Source of the DNA: JAADDG01 sp964450755 | GTDB lineage: Bacteria; Campylobacterota; Campylobacteria; Campylobacterales; JAADDG01 | Direction: 5' to 3' | Length of the DNA stretch: 49,754 nt | NCBI GenBank assembly: GCA_964450755.1 | Contig: CAYVDJ010000025.1 | Coordinates: forward strand, 1-49,754 | Shown here: one piece after another, positions 35,139-42,962 of the stretch | Layout: each line of letters starts with the position of its first letter | Position numbering within the stretch: position 1 is the first letter of the stretch | The notes under the pieces: generated by a model | Database searches by the model: none | Seen by the model: only the letters and a program-made list of their open reading frames with translations | What the model was told of the DNA's origin: nothing | Made by a program: the position numbers and the translations under genes

Positions 35139-35645
35139 ATGCAAAGATATTTTTTATTGTTGATTATTTTATTTTTTATAAGCGGTTGTAAAATTTTTGA
35201 ACCTTCATATTTTACCTCTCCTGCTATATCCGAAATATCCACAAAGAAGACAAAAGAGGTGGACAAGATCAAATGGAAAAATGAAGAAGAGAGTAAAAAT
35301 TTGCTTTACAGAGGTTTTATCGTTTCCAAAGAGTATGATCCGCATACAAATTTATGGAAATATCATTTTGAATCTTTAAATAAAGAGAATTTTTTTGAGT
35401 TTTTTTATGATAAAAAGCTAGGTTATGATAATGATCTTGTGGAAATTACTCTCAAAAAGGAGTTTAATAAAAATATTTTGGATAAGATAATTCTTCTGAA
35501 GGAGAATTATGATAAAAAATCTTATATAGAAACATTTACTGCCAAATCATCTTTAAATTCTAAGAAAAAGTTAAAGAAAAGAACTATCAACAGGATAAAT
35601 CGCTCTCTAGGTGTTCCTAGTGAAGTAAAGATTGACATTAAATAG
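35139..35645 (+). CDS. Lipoprotein of unknown function
   Basis: The protein has 168 residues and a lipoprotein signal ending FFISGC. The mature part is charged and lysine-rich, with no domain I recognise. AAGGATG precedes the ATG. It ends the pyrE-RDD-MFS run, and the gene-free sRNA-like region follows. Confidence 0.7.
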   Translation: MQRYFLLLIILFFISGCKIFEPSYFTSPAISEISTKKTKEVDKIKWKNEEESKNLLYRGFIVSKEYDPHTNLWKYHFESLNKENFFEFFYDKKLGYDNDLVEITLKKEFNKNILDKIILLKENYDKKSYIETFTAKSSLNSKKKLKKRTINRINRSLGVPSEVKIDIK

Positions 35646-35659
35646 TAATTTTTTTGGCA

Positions 35660-35692
35660 GTTTACCATTCGTTTACTGTTGAAGGTTATAAT
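35660..35692 (+). promoter_or_regulatory. Activator-type promoter of sRNA unit A
   Basis: GTTTAC recurs at 35660 and 35671 (11-base period). TATAAT follows at 35687-35692, ten bases after the second repeat. The repeat covers the -35 region, as the sites of PhoB/OmpR-type activators do. Transcription should start near 35699. Confidence 0.65.
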
Positions 35693-35698
35693 TTCAAT

Positions 35699-35790
35699 GT
35701 AGCTAAACAATGATAAATCATTCAACACTCCTTTTGATGAAGCAGCGCCTTTTTGCCCGAAGGTGCTGACTTTCTCAATTCTTCTTTTTT
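35699..35790 (+). ncRNA. Predicted small RNA, unit A
   Basis: The predicted transcript begins near 35699 with GTAGCTAAA. Hairpin 1 is AATGA-taaa-TCATT (35709-35722). The single-stranded linker ACACTCCTTTTGATGAA (35725-35741) contains an anti-Shine-Dalgarno core, CTCCTTT. Hairpin 2 pairs CAGCGCC (35743-35749) with GGTGCTG (35762-35768), with loop TTTTGCCCGA. A pyrimidine-rich tail ends in a T run at 35785-35790. Unit B repeats the layout with different but still pairing stems. No RNA family is recognised. It is a predicted gene, seen in sequence only. Confidence 0.6.
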
Positions 35791-35910
35791 AAAATCATTA
35801 AAAATTCATAGTAAATTTTGTTATCTTGTTTTGTATAAGTTTGTTTTTCAAAAAGAAGATGTTTCGTGCTTAAAATAAATTTATAAAAAAAGTTTATAAA
35901 AATTTTTTTG

Positions 35911-35943
35911 GTTTACCGTTCGTTTACTTTTGAAGGTTATAAT
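35911..35943 (+). promoter_or_regulatory. Activator-type promoter of sRNA unit B
   Basis: GTTTAC recurs at 35911 and 35922, and TATAAT lies at 35938-35943, ten bases after the repeat. Spacing and sequence are the same as in unit A. Confidence 0.65.
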
Positions 35944-35949
35944 TTCAAT

Positions 35950-36022
35950 GTAGCTAAATAATAGATGGAAATCATCCGACACTCCTTTTGATGAAAACCG
36001 GCGTTTTGCCCGACGCCGGTTT
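35950..36022 (+). ncRNA. Predicted small RNA, unit B
   Basis: The predicted transcript begins near 35950 with the same leader as unit A. Hairpin 1 is GATG-gaaat-CATC (35964-35976). The linker at 35979-35995 is identical to that of unit A over 17 bases. Hairpin 2 is a perfect ten-pair stem, AAACCGGCGT (35995-36004) with ACGCCGGTTT (36013-36022), and an eight-base loop TTTGCCCG. The T run after it is short, so the end could lie further downstream, beyond unit C. Confidence 0.6.
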
Positions 36023-36042
36023 AATCTGCGTCAGATATTATT

Positions 36043-36071
36043 AACTGTTACCCAACAGTCCTTTTGATGAA
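36043..36071 (+). ncRNA. Partial third sRNA-like unit C
   Basis: ACTGTT (36044-36049) pairs with AACAGT (36054-36059) around ACCC. ACAGTCCTTTTGATGAA (36055-36071) matches the linker of units A and B at 16 of 17 bases. No promoter box or second hairpin of this type is visible, so it may be a decayed copy or part of the unit B transcript. Confidence 0.4.
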
Positions 36072-36156
36072 TTATAATTCTACCAAACTTATTTTTAAAC
36101 TAAACTGTGAGAAGCCAAAAAATCACTGCTTTTTATAAAAAAATTTTACCGTTTAT

Positions 36157-36198
36157 TGTCATTAACTGACATTAAAATAACATTAGTTTGCTCCATTA
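36157..36198 (+). promoter_or_regulatory. Spaced CATTA repeats upstream of the porin gene
   Basis: CATTA occurs at 36160, 36170, 36181 and 36194, the first three with a period of about one helical turn. TGTCA and TGACA form a small inverted repeat at 36157-36171. It could be a regulator-binding array for the porin gene. Confidence 0.3.
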
Positions 36199-36315
36199 AA
36201 ATATAAAATTTTATATATTTTAATTTTTATCTTCTAAGAGAGATGATTTAATAAATAATTTAATAGTTTCGTGATATACTATATCTAATAAGTATATAAC
36301 CGTAAAGAAAGAGTG

Positions 36316-37539
36316 ATGAAAAAGGGCAAGTTTAGTTTAGTTACAATAATTTTATCAATATTGTTATTGTTATCAACCTCTCTTTATGCCAAAAGTCTGG
36401 AAGAAGCGATGAAAGAGATGAAGTTTGGCACAAGGATTGAAGCTAAGATAGAACATCAAAAAACAGATCCCGATGCAAAACTGAACTTTCAAAACTCTTC
36501 AAGCTCCAGTATGATCGAATACAGAGGGATTTTAAATATTGCCACACCCGTTATCAACGGTCTTCAGCTTGTTATGGAAGGACTTTATCAAACAAGAAAC
36601 GGCAAAGTGGAAAATATCCCCGATTCTGACAGACTTTTCAGTGTTTATCAGCTTTATGGAAATTATATTCTCTCCAACAGCAAAACCAACTTTATCATAG
36701 GCAGACAGTATGTAAATACTCCTTTTACCAACGAACTTGTATCAAACGGCTTTAAAGTAACAAACCGTGATCTTCCCGGATGGATTTTCAGTTTGATGGC
36801 TTTTGAAAATCTAAAAGACAGAAATGATGAACTTTACTATTATGTGTCCGATTTTGGGACAAAGGACGGTAAAAACCTAAAAGACAAAAGTTTTTACGGA
36901 GCGGGGATAGAGGGCTCTTTTGGATTGATTCCGATTCAGATATGGGTAGGAAACATTTCCGATGTAACAAACAATGTTTTTGCCGAAGCCAAATACGGTT
37001 TAAACTATCAGGGATTTGATATAGGGCTTAAAGGTCAGTATTGCAACAGTCTTATTGATGACAAAATGAAAGATGAAGGTGTGATTGATGATACGACCTA
37101 TTACGGTATCTGCGCAAAGCTTGGCAATACCATATTTAACGCAAGAGCCGGATATACCTATATAGAAACTGAAAACAACAAACAGGGTTTTATCGCCATA
37201 CAGGATGTAGGCTCTTTTATCACTGCCGGTGAGACGATGAAATACAAAAAAGGTCTCTCTTTGGATCTTAACTACGGGGAGACAAAAACATGGTTTATCG
37301 CTACAAAGATCAATATCCTACCTATCGCGGGTCTCAGTCTAAGAGCCGATTATGTCAATGTTCAAAACAGTATTGTTTCAAAAGATCGCGATGCGCAGGA
37401 GTTTGTGGTAGGAGGTAAATATAAATTCAACAAAAGATTGAACTTTAAAACATGGTACTCTATTTTTAAAGATGATGCCAAAGATGTTCCGCAAATTGAT
37501 CAAAGTACTTTCCATTTTGAGGCAAAATACAAATTTTAG
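36316..37539 (+). CDS. Opr-family outer-membrane porin
   Basis: The protein has 407 residues and a signal peptide ending near SLYAKS. SLEEAMKEMKFGTRIEAKIEH at the mature N terminus and the repeated amphipathic beta-strands (IEYRGILNIATPVINGLQLVMEGLYQ and so on), ending in the aromatic FEAKYKF, fit the Campylobacterota porin family related to OprD-type channels. The substrate is not known. An in-frame GTG precedes the ATG by one codon. It lies directly downstream of the sRNA-like units. Confidence 0.83.
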   Translation: MKKGKFSLVTIILSILLLLSTSLYAKSLEEAMKEMKFGTRIEAKIEHQKTDPDAKLNFQNSSSSSMIEYRGILNIATPVINGLQLVMEGLYQTRNGKVENIPDSDRLFSVYQLYGNYILSNSKTNFIIGRQYVNTPFTNELVSNGFKVTNRDLPGWIFSLMAFENLKDRNDELYYYVSDFGTKDGKNLKDKSFYGAGIEGSFGLIPIQIWVGNISDVTNNVFAEAKYGLNYQGFDIGLKGQYCNSLIDDKMKDEGVIDDTTYYGICAKLGNTIFNARAGYTYIETENNKQGFIAIQDVGSFITAGETMKYKKGLSLDLNYGETKTWFIATKINILPIAGLSLRADYVNVQNSIVSKDRDAQEFVVGGKYKFNKRLNFKTWYSIFKDDAKDVPQIDQSTFHFEAKYKF

Positions 37540-37639
37540 CTTCGACTTTCCCCAAATTTTCTGATTTATTATCTTTTCATTAATTTTAACTTTGTATAAT
37601 AAGCGGATTAATTTTTGCTAAAGAGGGGAAAACAATATA

Positions 37640-40411
37640 GTGAAAAAATTTTATAAATTACTGATCTCGATGCAAACGATGGTCATTTTAACACTTATTT
37701 TTGCTCTGTCTTGTGCTGTTGCCACTTTTATCGAAAATGATTTTGGTACGGAAACAGCTTGGGCTGTAGTTTATAAAGCTCATTGGTTTGAACTTTTACA
37801 GTTGCTGTTGGGGATTAATCTGTTTGGCAACATTATAAGATTTAAACTTTACAAAAAAGAGAAATGGCCGGCTTTTGTTTTTCATATCGGATTTTTGATT
37901 ATTTTGGTGGGAGCGGCTGTTACGAGATATATCGGATATGAAGGGATTATGCATATCAGAGAAGGCAAAGTGCAAAATCAAATGATATCAAGTGAACCCT
38001 ATATCCAGATAACTGCAAAAAAGGACGGTAAAATCTATCATGCGGAGTTTCAAAAGCTTGTGTCAAAAATTTCCAAAAATGATTTTACTCTGAAATTGGA
38101 TATGGGCGGTTCTGATGCGACAGTAAGATATAAAAAGCTTCTGACACAGGAGAGTGCGAATGATCCCTCCAAAAGAGATGTTGTTGCAATGGTGGTGGAT
38201 CTTGAATATAACGGTAAACACAAAGAGATTACTCTCATAGGCAGAGGGAGAGGAACAAAAGGGCTTGAAAAAGATGTCAGTATAGACGGAGTGGATTTTG
38301 TTTTGGAGTGGGGCTCCAAAGTTATTACCCTCCCTTTTTCTATAAAATTGAGAGATTTTCAGCTTGAGAGATATCCGGGTTCTATGGCTCCTTCATCTTA
38401 TGCCAGTGAAGTTACGGTAATAGACAGGAAGGATAATGTAAAGATGGATTTTAGGATTTATATGAACCATGTGCTTGATTATAAAAACTATCGTTTTTTT
38501 CAATCCTCTTATGATATGGATGAAAAAGGTACGATTCTTTCGGTAAATCATGATCCCGGAACTCCTATAACCTATCTTGGCTATTTTTTGCTTGGATTGG
38601 GATTGCTTTTTAATCTTTTCAATCCGAAAAGCCGTTTTAGGAAACTGAGTGTGTTGGTTCAAAAGGATATGCATTTAAAAGAGGCTTTCTCTTTTATCTT
38701 TGCGCTTTTTATATTTTATGCTCTGCCTCAGAATCTTTTGGCAAAGGGTGATAACGAAGCGTTAAAGACAATAAAACAGTTGGATAAAAAACATGCCGAA
38801 AGATTTGGTCATCTTTTGGTTCAAGGAAATATGGGGCGTATCAAACCTATAGATACTCTAGCTCACGAGATACTGAACAAAGTAGCCAGAAAAAACAGTT
38901 ATATGGGGCTTAGTGCCGATCAGATTATCCTTTCTATGATGGTTAAACCAAAACTCTGGCAAAAAATTCCTGTAATCAACATTCCAAGATCGGATAAAAG
39001 GCTGAAAAAGATTTTGGGTATTTCCCCGGATGCCAGATATGCTTCATTTTCCGATTTTTTTGACTATTCCCAAAAATCTCCTTACAAACTGGCAAAATTT
39101 GCCGAAGAGGCAAGTAGAAAAAAAAGTGCTGTGAGAAATCAGTTTGATAAAGATGTTTTGAAGGTTGATGAGAGAGTTAATATCGTTTATATGATGTTTA
39201 TGGGAGAAATGTTCAAGATTTTTCCAAAACCAAATGATCCGAATCTAAAATGGTATTCTCCAAAATCCTCTATCTCCTCATTTGAACCTACTGTGGCAGA
39301 AGCTATCAGAGAGATTCTCATAAACTATTTTGACGGGATCAACAAAGGTTTACAGACGGGTGATTTCAAAGATGCCGATAAATATCTGAAAGTGATAAGT
39401 GCATATCAGAAAAAATATGGAGCATCTATCATTCCTTCGGAAAACAAAGTAAATCTTGAAATAATCTATAATAAACTGAATCTTTTTGTTCAGGCGATGA
39501 AAATATATCTGATAGCCGGTTTGGTGCTTTTGTTTGTCATTTTTGCCAAAATGCTTAAGCCCTCTTTGAAACTGAATCTTTTGGTTAAAACAGCTCTAAT
39601 CGCTGTTGTAATATCTTTTCTTATTCATACTGTCGGGCTTGGACTTAGATGGTATTTGGCGGGTCATGCTCCATGGAGCGGGGCGTATGAATCGATGCTC
39701 TATATCGGATGGACAATGGCTCTTAGCGGAATTATTTTTGCAAGACAGTCTATACTTGCTTTGACCTTGATGGCACTTTTGGCGGGGGTTACGCTGTTTG
39801 TGGCATATCTTAGCGGAATGGATCCGCAGATAACAAATCTTGTACCGGTTTTAAAATCCTACTGGCTGAATATCCATGTTTCGGTCATTACGGCAAGTTA
39901 CGGATTTTTGGCACTTAGTTGGTTACTTGGTTTTTTTGTTTTGGTTCTTTTGATTATCAGAAATCCGAAAAATCAAAAAAGAAGTATGCAAATCCAAAGA
40001 AGCATCACCGAAGCTACCAGAATAAACGAGATAGCTATGATTTTGGGACTGAGTCTTTTGACGCTCGGAAACTTTTTGGGCGGAGTATGGGCTAATGAGT
40101 CGTGGGGAAGATACTGGGGATGGGATCCCAAAGAGACATGGGCATGGATATCCATCCTTGTTTATGCAGCGGTACTGCACATGAGATTTGTTCCCAAACT
40201 AAACTCCCAATATGCTTTTGCAGTAGCTTCCACACTGGCCTATTCGTCTATCATTATGACATATTTTGGCGTGAATTTTTATCTGTCGGGTATGCACTCT
40301 TACGCTGCGGGAGATCCGGTGCCTGTACCTACATTTGTTTATTATCTTGTAGGAATTGTTTCATTGGTTATTTTAGCCGCCTATCCGAAACGACTTGGCA
40401 AAAAACTTTAA
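37640..40411 (+). CDS. ccsBA: Fused cytochrome c synthetase CcsBA (System II)
   Basis: The protein attaches heme to apocytochromes c at the periplasmic face. It has 923 residues. The N-terminal half is ResB/CcsB-like, with an extended periplasmic part. The C-terminal half is CcsA, with six or more transmembrane segments and the tryptophan-rich heme-handling motif WGRYWGWDPKETWAW. The fused form is typical of Campylobacterota. Translation starts with GTG; the G-rich ribosome binding site (GAGGGG, 37623-37628) is farther away than usual. A TATAAT lies at about 37595. It serves the c-type cytochromes seen elsewhere in the window. Confidence 0.95.
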   Translation: MKKFYKLLISMQTMVILTLIFALSCAVATFIENDFGTETAWAVVYKAHWFELLQLLLGINLFGNIIRFKLYKKEKWPAFVFHIGFLIILVGAAVTRYIGYEGIMHIREGKVQNQMISSEPYIQITAKKDGKIYHAEFQKLVSKISKNDFTLKLDMGGSDATVRYKKLLTQESANDPSKRDVVAMVVDLEYNGKHKEITLIGRGRGTKGLEKDVSIDGVDFVLEWGSKVITLPFSIKLRDFQLERYPGSMAPSSYASEVTVIDRKDNVKMDFRIYMNHVLDYKNYRFFQSSYDMDEKGTILSVNHDPGTPITYLGYFLLGLGLLFNLFNPKSRFRKLSVLVQKDMHLKEAFSFIFALFIFYALPQNLLAKGDNEALKTIKQLDKKHAERFGHLLVQGNMGRIKPIDTLAHEILNKVARKNSYMGLSADQIILSMMVKPKLWQKIPVINIPRSDKRLKKILGISPDARYASFSDFFDYSQKSPYKLAKFAEEASRKKSAVRNQFDKDVLKVDERVNIVYMMFMGEMFKIFPKPNDPNLKWYSPKSSISSFEPTVAEAIREILINYFDGINKGLQTGDFKDADKYLKVISAYQKKYGASIIPSENKVNLEIIYNKLNLFVQAMKIYLIAGLVLLFVIFAKMLKPSLKLNLLVKTALIAVVISFLIHTVGLGLRWYLAGHAPWSGAYESMLYIGWTMALSGIIFARQSILALTLMALLAGVTLFVAYLSGMDPQITNLVPVLKSYWLNIHVSVITASYGFLALSWLLGFFVLVLLIIRNPKNQKRSMQIQRSITEATRINEIAMILGLSLLTLGNFLGGVWANESWGRYWGWDPKETWAWISILVYAAVLHMRFVPKLNSQYAFAVASTLAYSSIIMTYFGVNFYLSGMHSYAAGDPVPVPTFVYYLVGIVSLVILAAYPKRLGKKL

Positions 40412-40419
40412 AAAATCTA

Positions 40420-40456
40420 TCCTTTTTCCGATATTAGAATAATAACGGAAAAAGGA
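40420..40456 (+). promoter_or_regulatory. Hairpin that buries the ribosome binding site
   Basis: TCCTTTTTCCG (40420-40430) pairs with CGGAAAAAGGA (40446-40456) over eleven bases. Inside, after one A-A mismatch, TATTA pairs with TAATA around a GAA loop. The 3' arm contains the whole AAAAAGGA ribosome binding site of the gene at 40464. No T run follows, so a terminator is unlikely. Confidence 0.7.
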
Positions 40457-40463
40457 CAAGAAA

Positions 40464-40919
40464 ATGAGTAAGACATTATTGATAACTCTGATTGGTCTTG
40501 GGATTGTCATTGTTGCTGTCATTGTAATCTCTGTTTTAATAATCAATATGAAAAAGAGTAAAGCTGCATTAAAAGAGGATTCTTCCAAAAAGAGAGAAGA
40601 TTTGGAACCGGAAATAACTTTTGATGATCTTTTACGAATTGTAAAGTCAAAACAATCTACAAAAAATGATTTGACAAAGGCTATAATCAAAGCGGCAAGA
40701 GATTTTCCTTTTCCGCAAAAAAAGGGAAATTCTTTGAGTAATGAAGCCAAAAAATATCTGAATTTTGTTTTTTTGACGGCAGCTCATCCAAATGCCGATG
40801 CAAAGATGATAGCTTTTATGGATAAAGAGTTAAAAAGAGTAAATCCTTCTTATAAAATGGAAATTGATGTTTATGAAGACAGGGGCGTAAACGGTCGTTC
40901 GAGGAAATTAGCGGTATAA
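40464..40919 (+). CDS. Small membrane-anchored protein of unknown function
   Basis: The protein has 151 residues: one N-terminal transmembrane helix (LLITLIGLGIVIVAVIVISVLII), then a charged, partly helical cytoplasmic part with a conserved-looking segment LTKAIIKAARDFPFPQKK. I recognise it only as the kind of conserved hypothetical common in Campylobacterota. Its ribosome binding site sits in a strong hairpin, so translation is probably controlled or coupled to ccsBA. It ends just before a bidirectional terminator. Confidence 0.72.
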   Translation: MSKTLLITLIGLGIVIVAVIVISVLIINMKKSKAALKEDSSKKREDLEPEITFDDLLRIVKSKQSTKNDLTKAIIKAARDFPFPQKKGNSLSNEAKKYLNFVFLTAAHPNADAKMIAFMDKELKRVNPSYKMEIDVYEDRGVNGRSRKLAV

Positions 40920-40925
40920 AAGTCC

Positions 40926-40950
40926 AAGAGGCGGCTTAATAGCGCCTCTT
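40926..40950. terminator. Bidirectional terminator
   Basis: AAGAGGCG (40926-40933) and CGCCTCTT (40943-40950) form an eight-pair stem around nine bases. It lies between two convergent genes; a T-rich stretch follows on the plus strand. Confidence 0.7.
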
Positions 40951-40961
40951 AGGAGTGTTTA

Positions 40962-41285
40962 TTAGCAAGAAGGTACATTACCGCTGTCGCTTGCATAGTT
41001 GTAGAAGAAATCATAGATATCATTCATCCATTTGTCTTTAAGGTATCCTTTTTTAACTTTAGGGCAAATTTTGATGATTTCATCTTCCAATTTTCCATCA
41101 TTTTTAAGAGCTTCCCACTCATCTTGTGTATGCTTTGCAGACATTTTAGCACCGTTAAAACCACACGCCTTTTTTAACTTTTTAAGATAAAGCTTTTGTC
41201 CTTTTGCAGGATCTGCCATTGCCGATGTGCTAAGTATCGCAGTAGTCAATAAACCAGCCGCTACTAAACCTAAAACTTTTTTCAT
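40962..41285 (-). CDS. Cytochrome-c-like periplasmic protein without a heme motif
   Basis: The protein has 107 residues and a clear signal peptide ending SAMADP. The mature part has the general look of a class I cytochrome c (PAKGQKLYLKKLKKACG at the start, DKWMNDIYDFFYNYAS at the end), but where CXXCH would be there is CGFNGAKM, so it cannot bind heme c in the usual way. Three mature cysteines remain (in KKACGF, IKICPK and VPSC). AAGGAG lies upstream of the ATG. Confidence 0.65.
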   Translation of the reverse strand: MKKVLGLVAAGLLTTAILSTSAMADPAKGQKLYLKKLKKACGFNGAKMSAKHTQDEWEALKNDGKLEDEIIKICPKVKKGYLKDKWMNDIYDFFYNYASDSGNVPSC

Positions 41286-41392
41286 ATATACTCCTTATTT
41301 GTAAAGTGTATGTAATTTTATCAAAATTGAATTAATTAGAATTGAAAATTGTTATTCATTTTTGTAATGTTATTTATAATGTTACGATTTTT

Positions 41393-42460
41393 CTACAAGC
41401 CGGCTTGTCTGATAGCTTCGGCCTGATAGTGAGCGATAAGAGGGTCTATGATCTCGTCAAACAGACCGCCTTCCATTATGGCATCAAGTCTGTAAAGGGT
41501 AAGACCTATCCTGTGATCTGTTATTCTGTTTTGCGGGTAATTGTATGTTCTTATCCTTCCGCTTCGATCACCGGTACCTACCTGATCTTTTCTCTCTTTT
41601 GCGTCTTTTTGTGCCTGTTCTTGCATTTGCAGTTCATAAAGTCTTGCTTTTAAGACCTTCATTGCTTTGTCTTTGTTTTTATGCTGAGACTTTTCATCCT
41701 GGTTTGTTACCACTATGCCGGTTGGAATATGGGTTATCCTTACCGCACTGTCGGTTGTATTGACCGATTGACCCCCGCATCCGCTTGATCTCATGACATC
41801 TATTTTTAAATCATTTGGATTTATCTCTATCTCTATATCATCGATTTCCGGCATAACTGCCACTGTGATAGCAGAAGTGTGAACTCTTCCCTGTGATTCG
41901 GTTGCAGGAACTCTTTGGACTCTGTGGGTACCGCCTTCATATTTCAAACGGCTGTATGCTCCTTTTCCTTTTATAAGGACGATCATCTCTTTGTAGCCGT
42001 TGAGTACTCCTTCGCTTGAAGACATTATCTCTGCTTTCCATTCTCTTAGTTCCGCATATCGCATATAGGCTTTAAAAAGATCTGCTACGAACAAAGCGGC
42101 TTCGTCTCCGCCTGTACCTGCTCTTAGTTCCAGATAGACATTTCTGTCATCATTGGGATCTTTTGGAAGAAGCAGCAGTTTTATCTCCTCCTCAAGCTGA
42201 ACTTTCAGAGGCTCCAACTCTTTTAGTTCCTCTTTTGCCAAATCTCCAAGCTCGTTATCTTCCAAAAGAATTCTGTTTTCCTCTATCTCTTCACATGTTT
42301 TCAGATAGGTTTCGGCTTTTTCTTTCAAAGGTTCAAGCTCAGATTGCTCTTTTGAAAGAGCTGTCATCTTTTTTATATCGTTTACGATTTGAGGATCGCT
42401 TAAGAGTTTGCTGATCTCATTGTATCTGTCTAAAAATGGAGTAAGTTTTTCTTTTAGCAT
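41393..42460 (-). CDS. prfA: Peptide chain release factor 1
   Basis: RF1 ends translation at UAA and UAG. It has 355 residues, with the codon-reading tripeptide PAT (RVPATESQGR) and the catalytic GGQ (GCGGQSVNTTDSAVRI). The length is normal. No Shine-Dalgarno sequence is visible before the ATG, which follows rpsT by 36 bases; the two are probably one transcript. Confidence 0.96.
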   Translation of the reverse strand: MLKEKLTPFLDRYNEISKLLSDPQIVNDIKKMTALSKEQSELEPLKEKAETYLKTCEEIEENRILLEDNELGDLAKEELKELEPLKVQLEEEIKLLLLPKDPNDDRNVYLELRAGTGGDEAALFVADLFKAYMRYAELREWKAEIMSSSEGVLNGYKEMIVLIKGKGAYSRLKYEGGTHRVQRVPATESQGRVHTSAITVAVMPEIDDIEIEINPNDLKIDVMRSSGCGGQSVNTTDSAVRITHIPTGIVVTNQDEKSQHKNKDKAMKVLKARLYELQMQEQAQKDAKERKDQVGTGDRSGRIRTYNYPQNRITDHRIGLTLYRLDAIMEGGLFDEIIDPLIAHYQAEAIRQAGL

Positions 42461-42496
42461 ATTTTATTATTTAAATATAAAGGGGTAAAGCTGCCG

Positions 42497-42775
42497 TTAG
42501 GCAGCTGTAGCATTTTTTAGTTTATTGATTTTAATGTGTAATCTGCTTATTTTTCTAGCAGCAGTATTCTTTTTAAGAACACCTTTTGAAACATATTTGT
42601 GCAAATTTCTGTTTGCTGTTTCAAATGCTTTTTGTGCAGCTTCCACATCTTTTGAATCAATCGCTTCCAAAACCGCTCTTGTGATGTTTTTTATTCTCGT
42701 TTTGTAGAACCTGTTTCTGATAGTTCTCTTTTTAGTCTGTCTTATTCTTTTCTCTGCCGACTTATGATTTGCCAT
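42497..42775 (-). CDS. rpsT: 30S ribosomal protein S20
   Basis: S20 binds 16S rRNA early in assembly. The protein has 92 residues and the usual start MANHKSAEKRIRQTKKR, followed by the helix-rich basic sequence and ending NKLKNATAA. Two ATG codons are adjacent; I take the second, at 42773-42775, because the AAAGG site is then seven bases away and the protein gets its normal N terminus. prfA follows in the same direction. Confidence 0.95.
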   Translation of the reverse strand: MANHKSAEKRIRQTKKRTIRNRFYKTRIKNITRAVLEAIDSKDVEAAQKAFETANRNLHKYVSKGVLKKNTAARKISRLHIKINKLKNATAA

Positions 42776-42962
42776 CATATACCTTTTAATAAATTTTGAA
42801 TTGAGGATTATATTAAATTTAAAATAAATTATTGCTTAATTTAAGTATATTTTAATATAAAATCCATTTAAAATTTTTTATGAGAAAAAAGTCAAAAAAA
42901 TTATAAAATATCCGATATTATTAACAATGTATCGATAAAAATAAAATAAATCAGGATTGGTT

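Larger units (their letters stand above)
35646..36315 (+). other. Gene-free region with three sRNA-like units
   Basis: No supported protein gene lies in these 670 bases. The region holds two full sRNA-like units (A from 35660, B from 35911), a partial third unit (C, 36043-36071), several AT-rich inverted repeats, and the leader of the porin gene. Units A and B share about 90 bases at high identity, offset by about 251 bases. Confidence 0.7.

Noticed and set aside
35710..35769. Short reading frame of 19 codons in sRNA unit A (starting MINHSTLLLMK)
   Set aside because: Unit B has no start codon in the equivalent frame and the frame's later codons diverge; there is no ribosome binding site. The stems change in a paired way, so RNA structure explains the conservation better.
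35743..36022. Hairpins of units A and B as ordinary terminators of the upstream lipoprotein gene
   Set aside because: Each lies downstream of its own TATAAT and shared linker, the loops are conserved, and the unit B stem has only a short T run. Termination may be part of their role but does not explain the conserved parts.
37547..37631. TTTCCCC and GGGGAAA across the ccsBA leader
   Set aside because: Seven pairs with a loop of over 70 bases are weak, and the TATAAT near 37595 lies between the arms, so the left arm would not be transcribed from that promoter.
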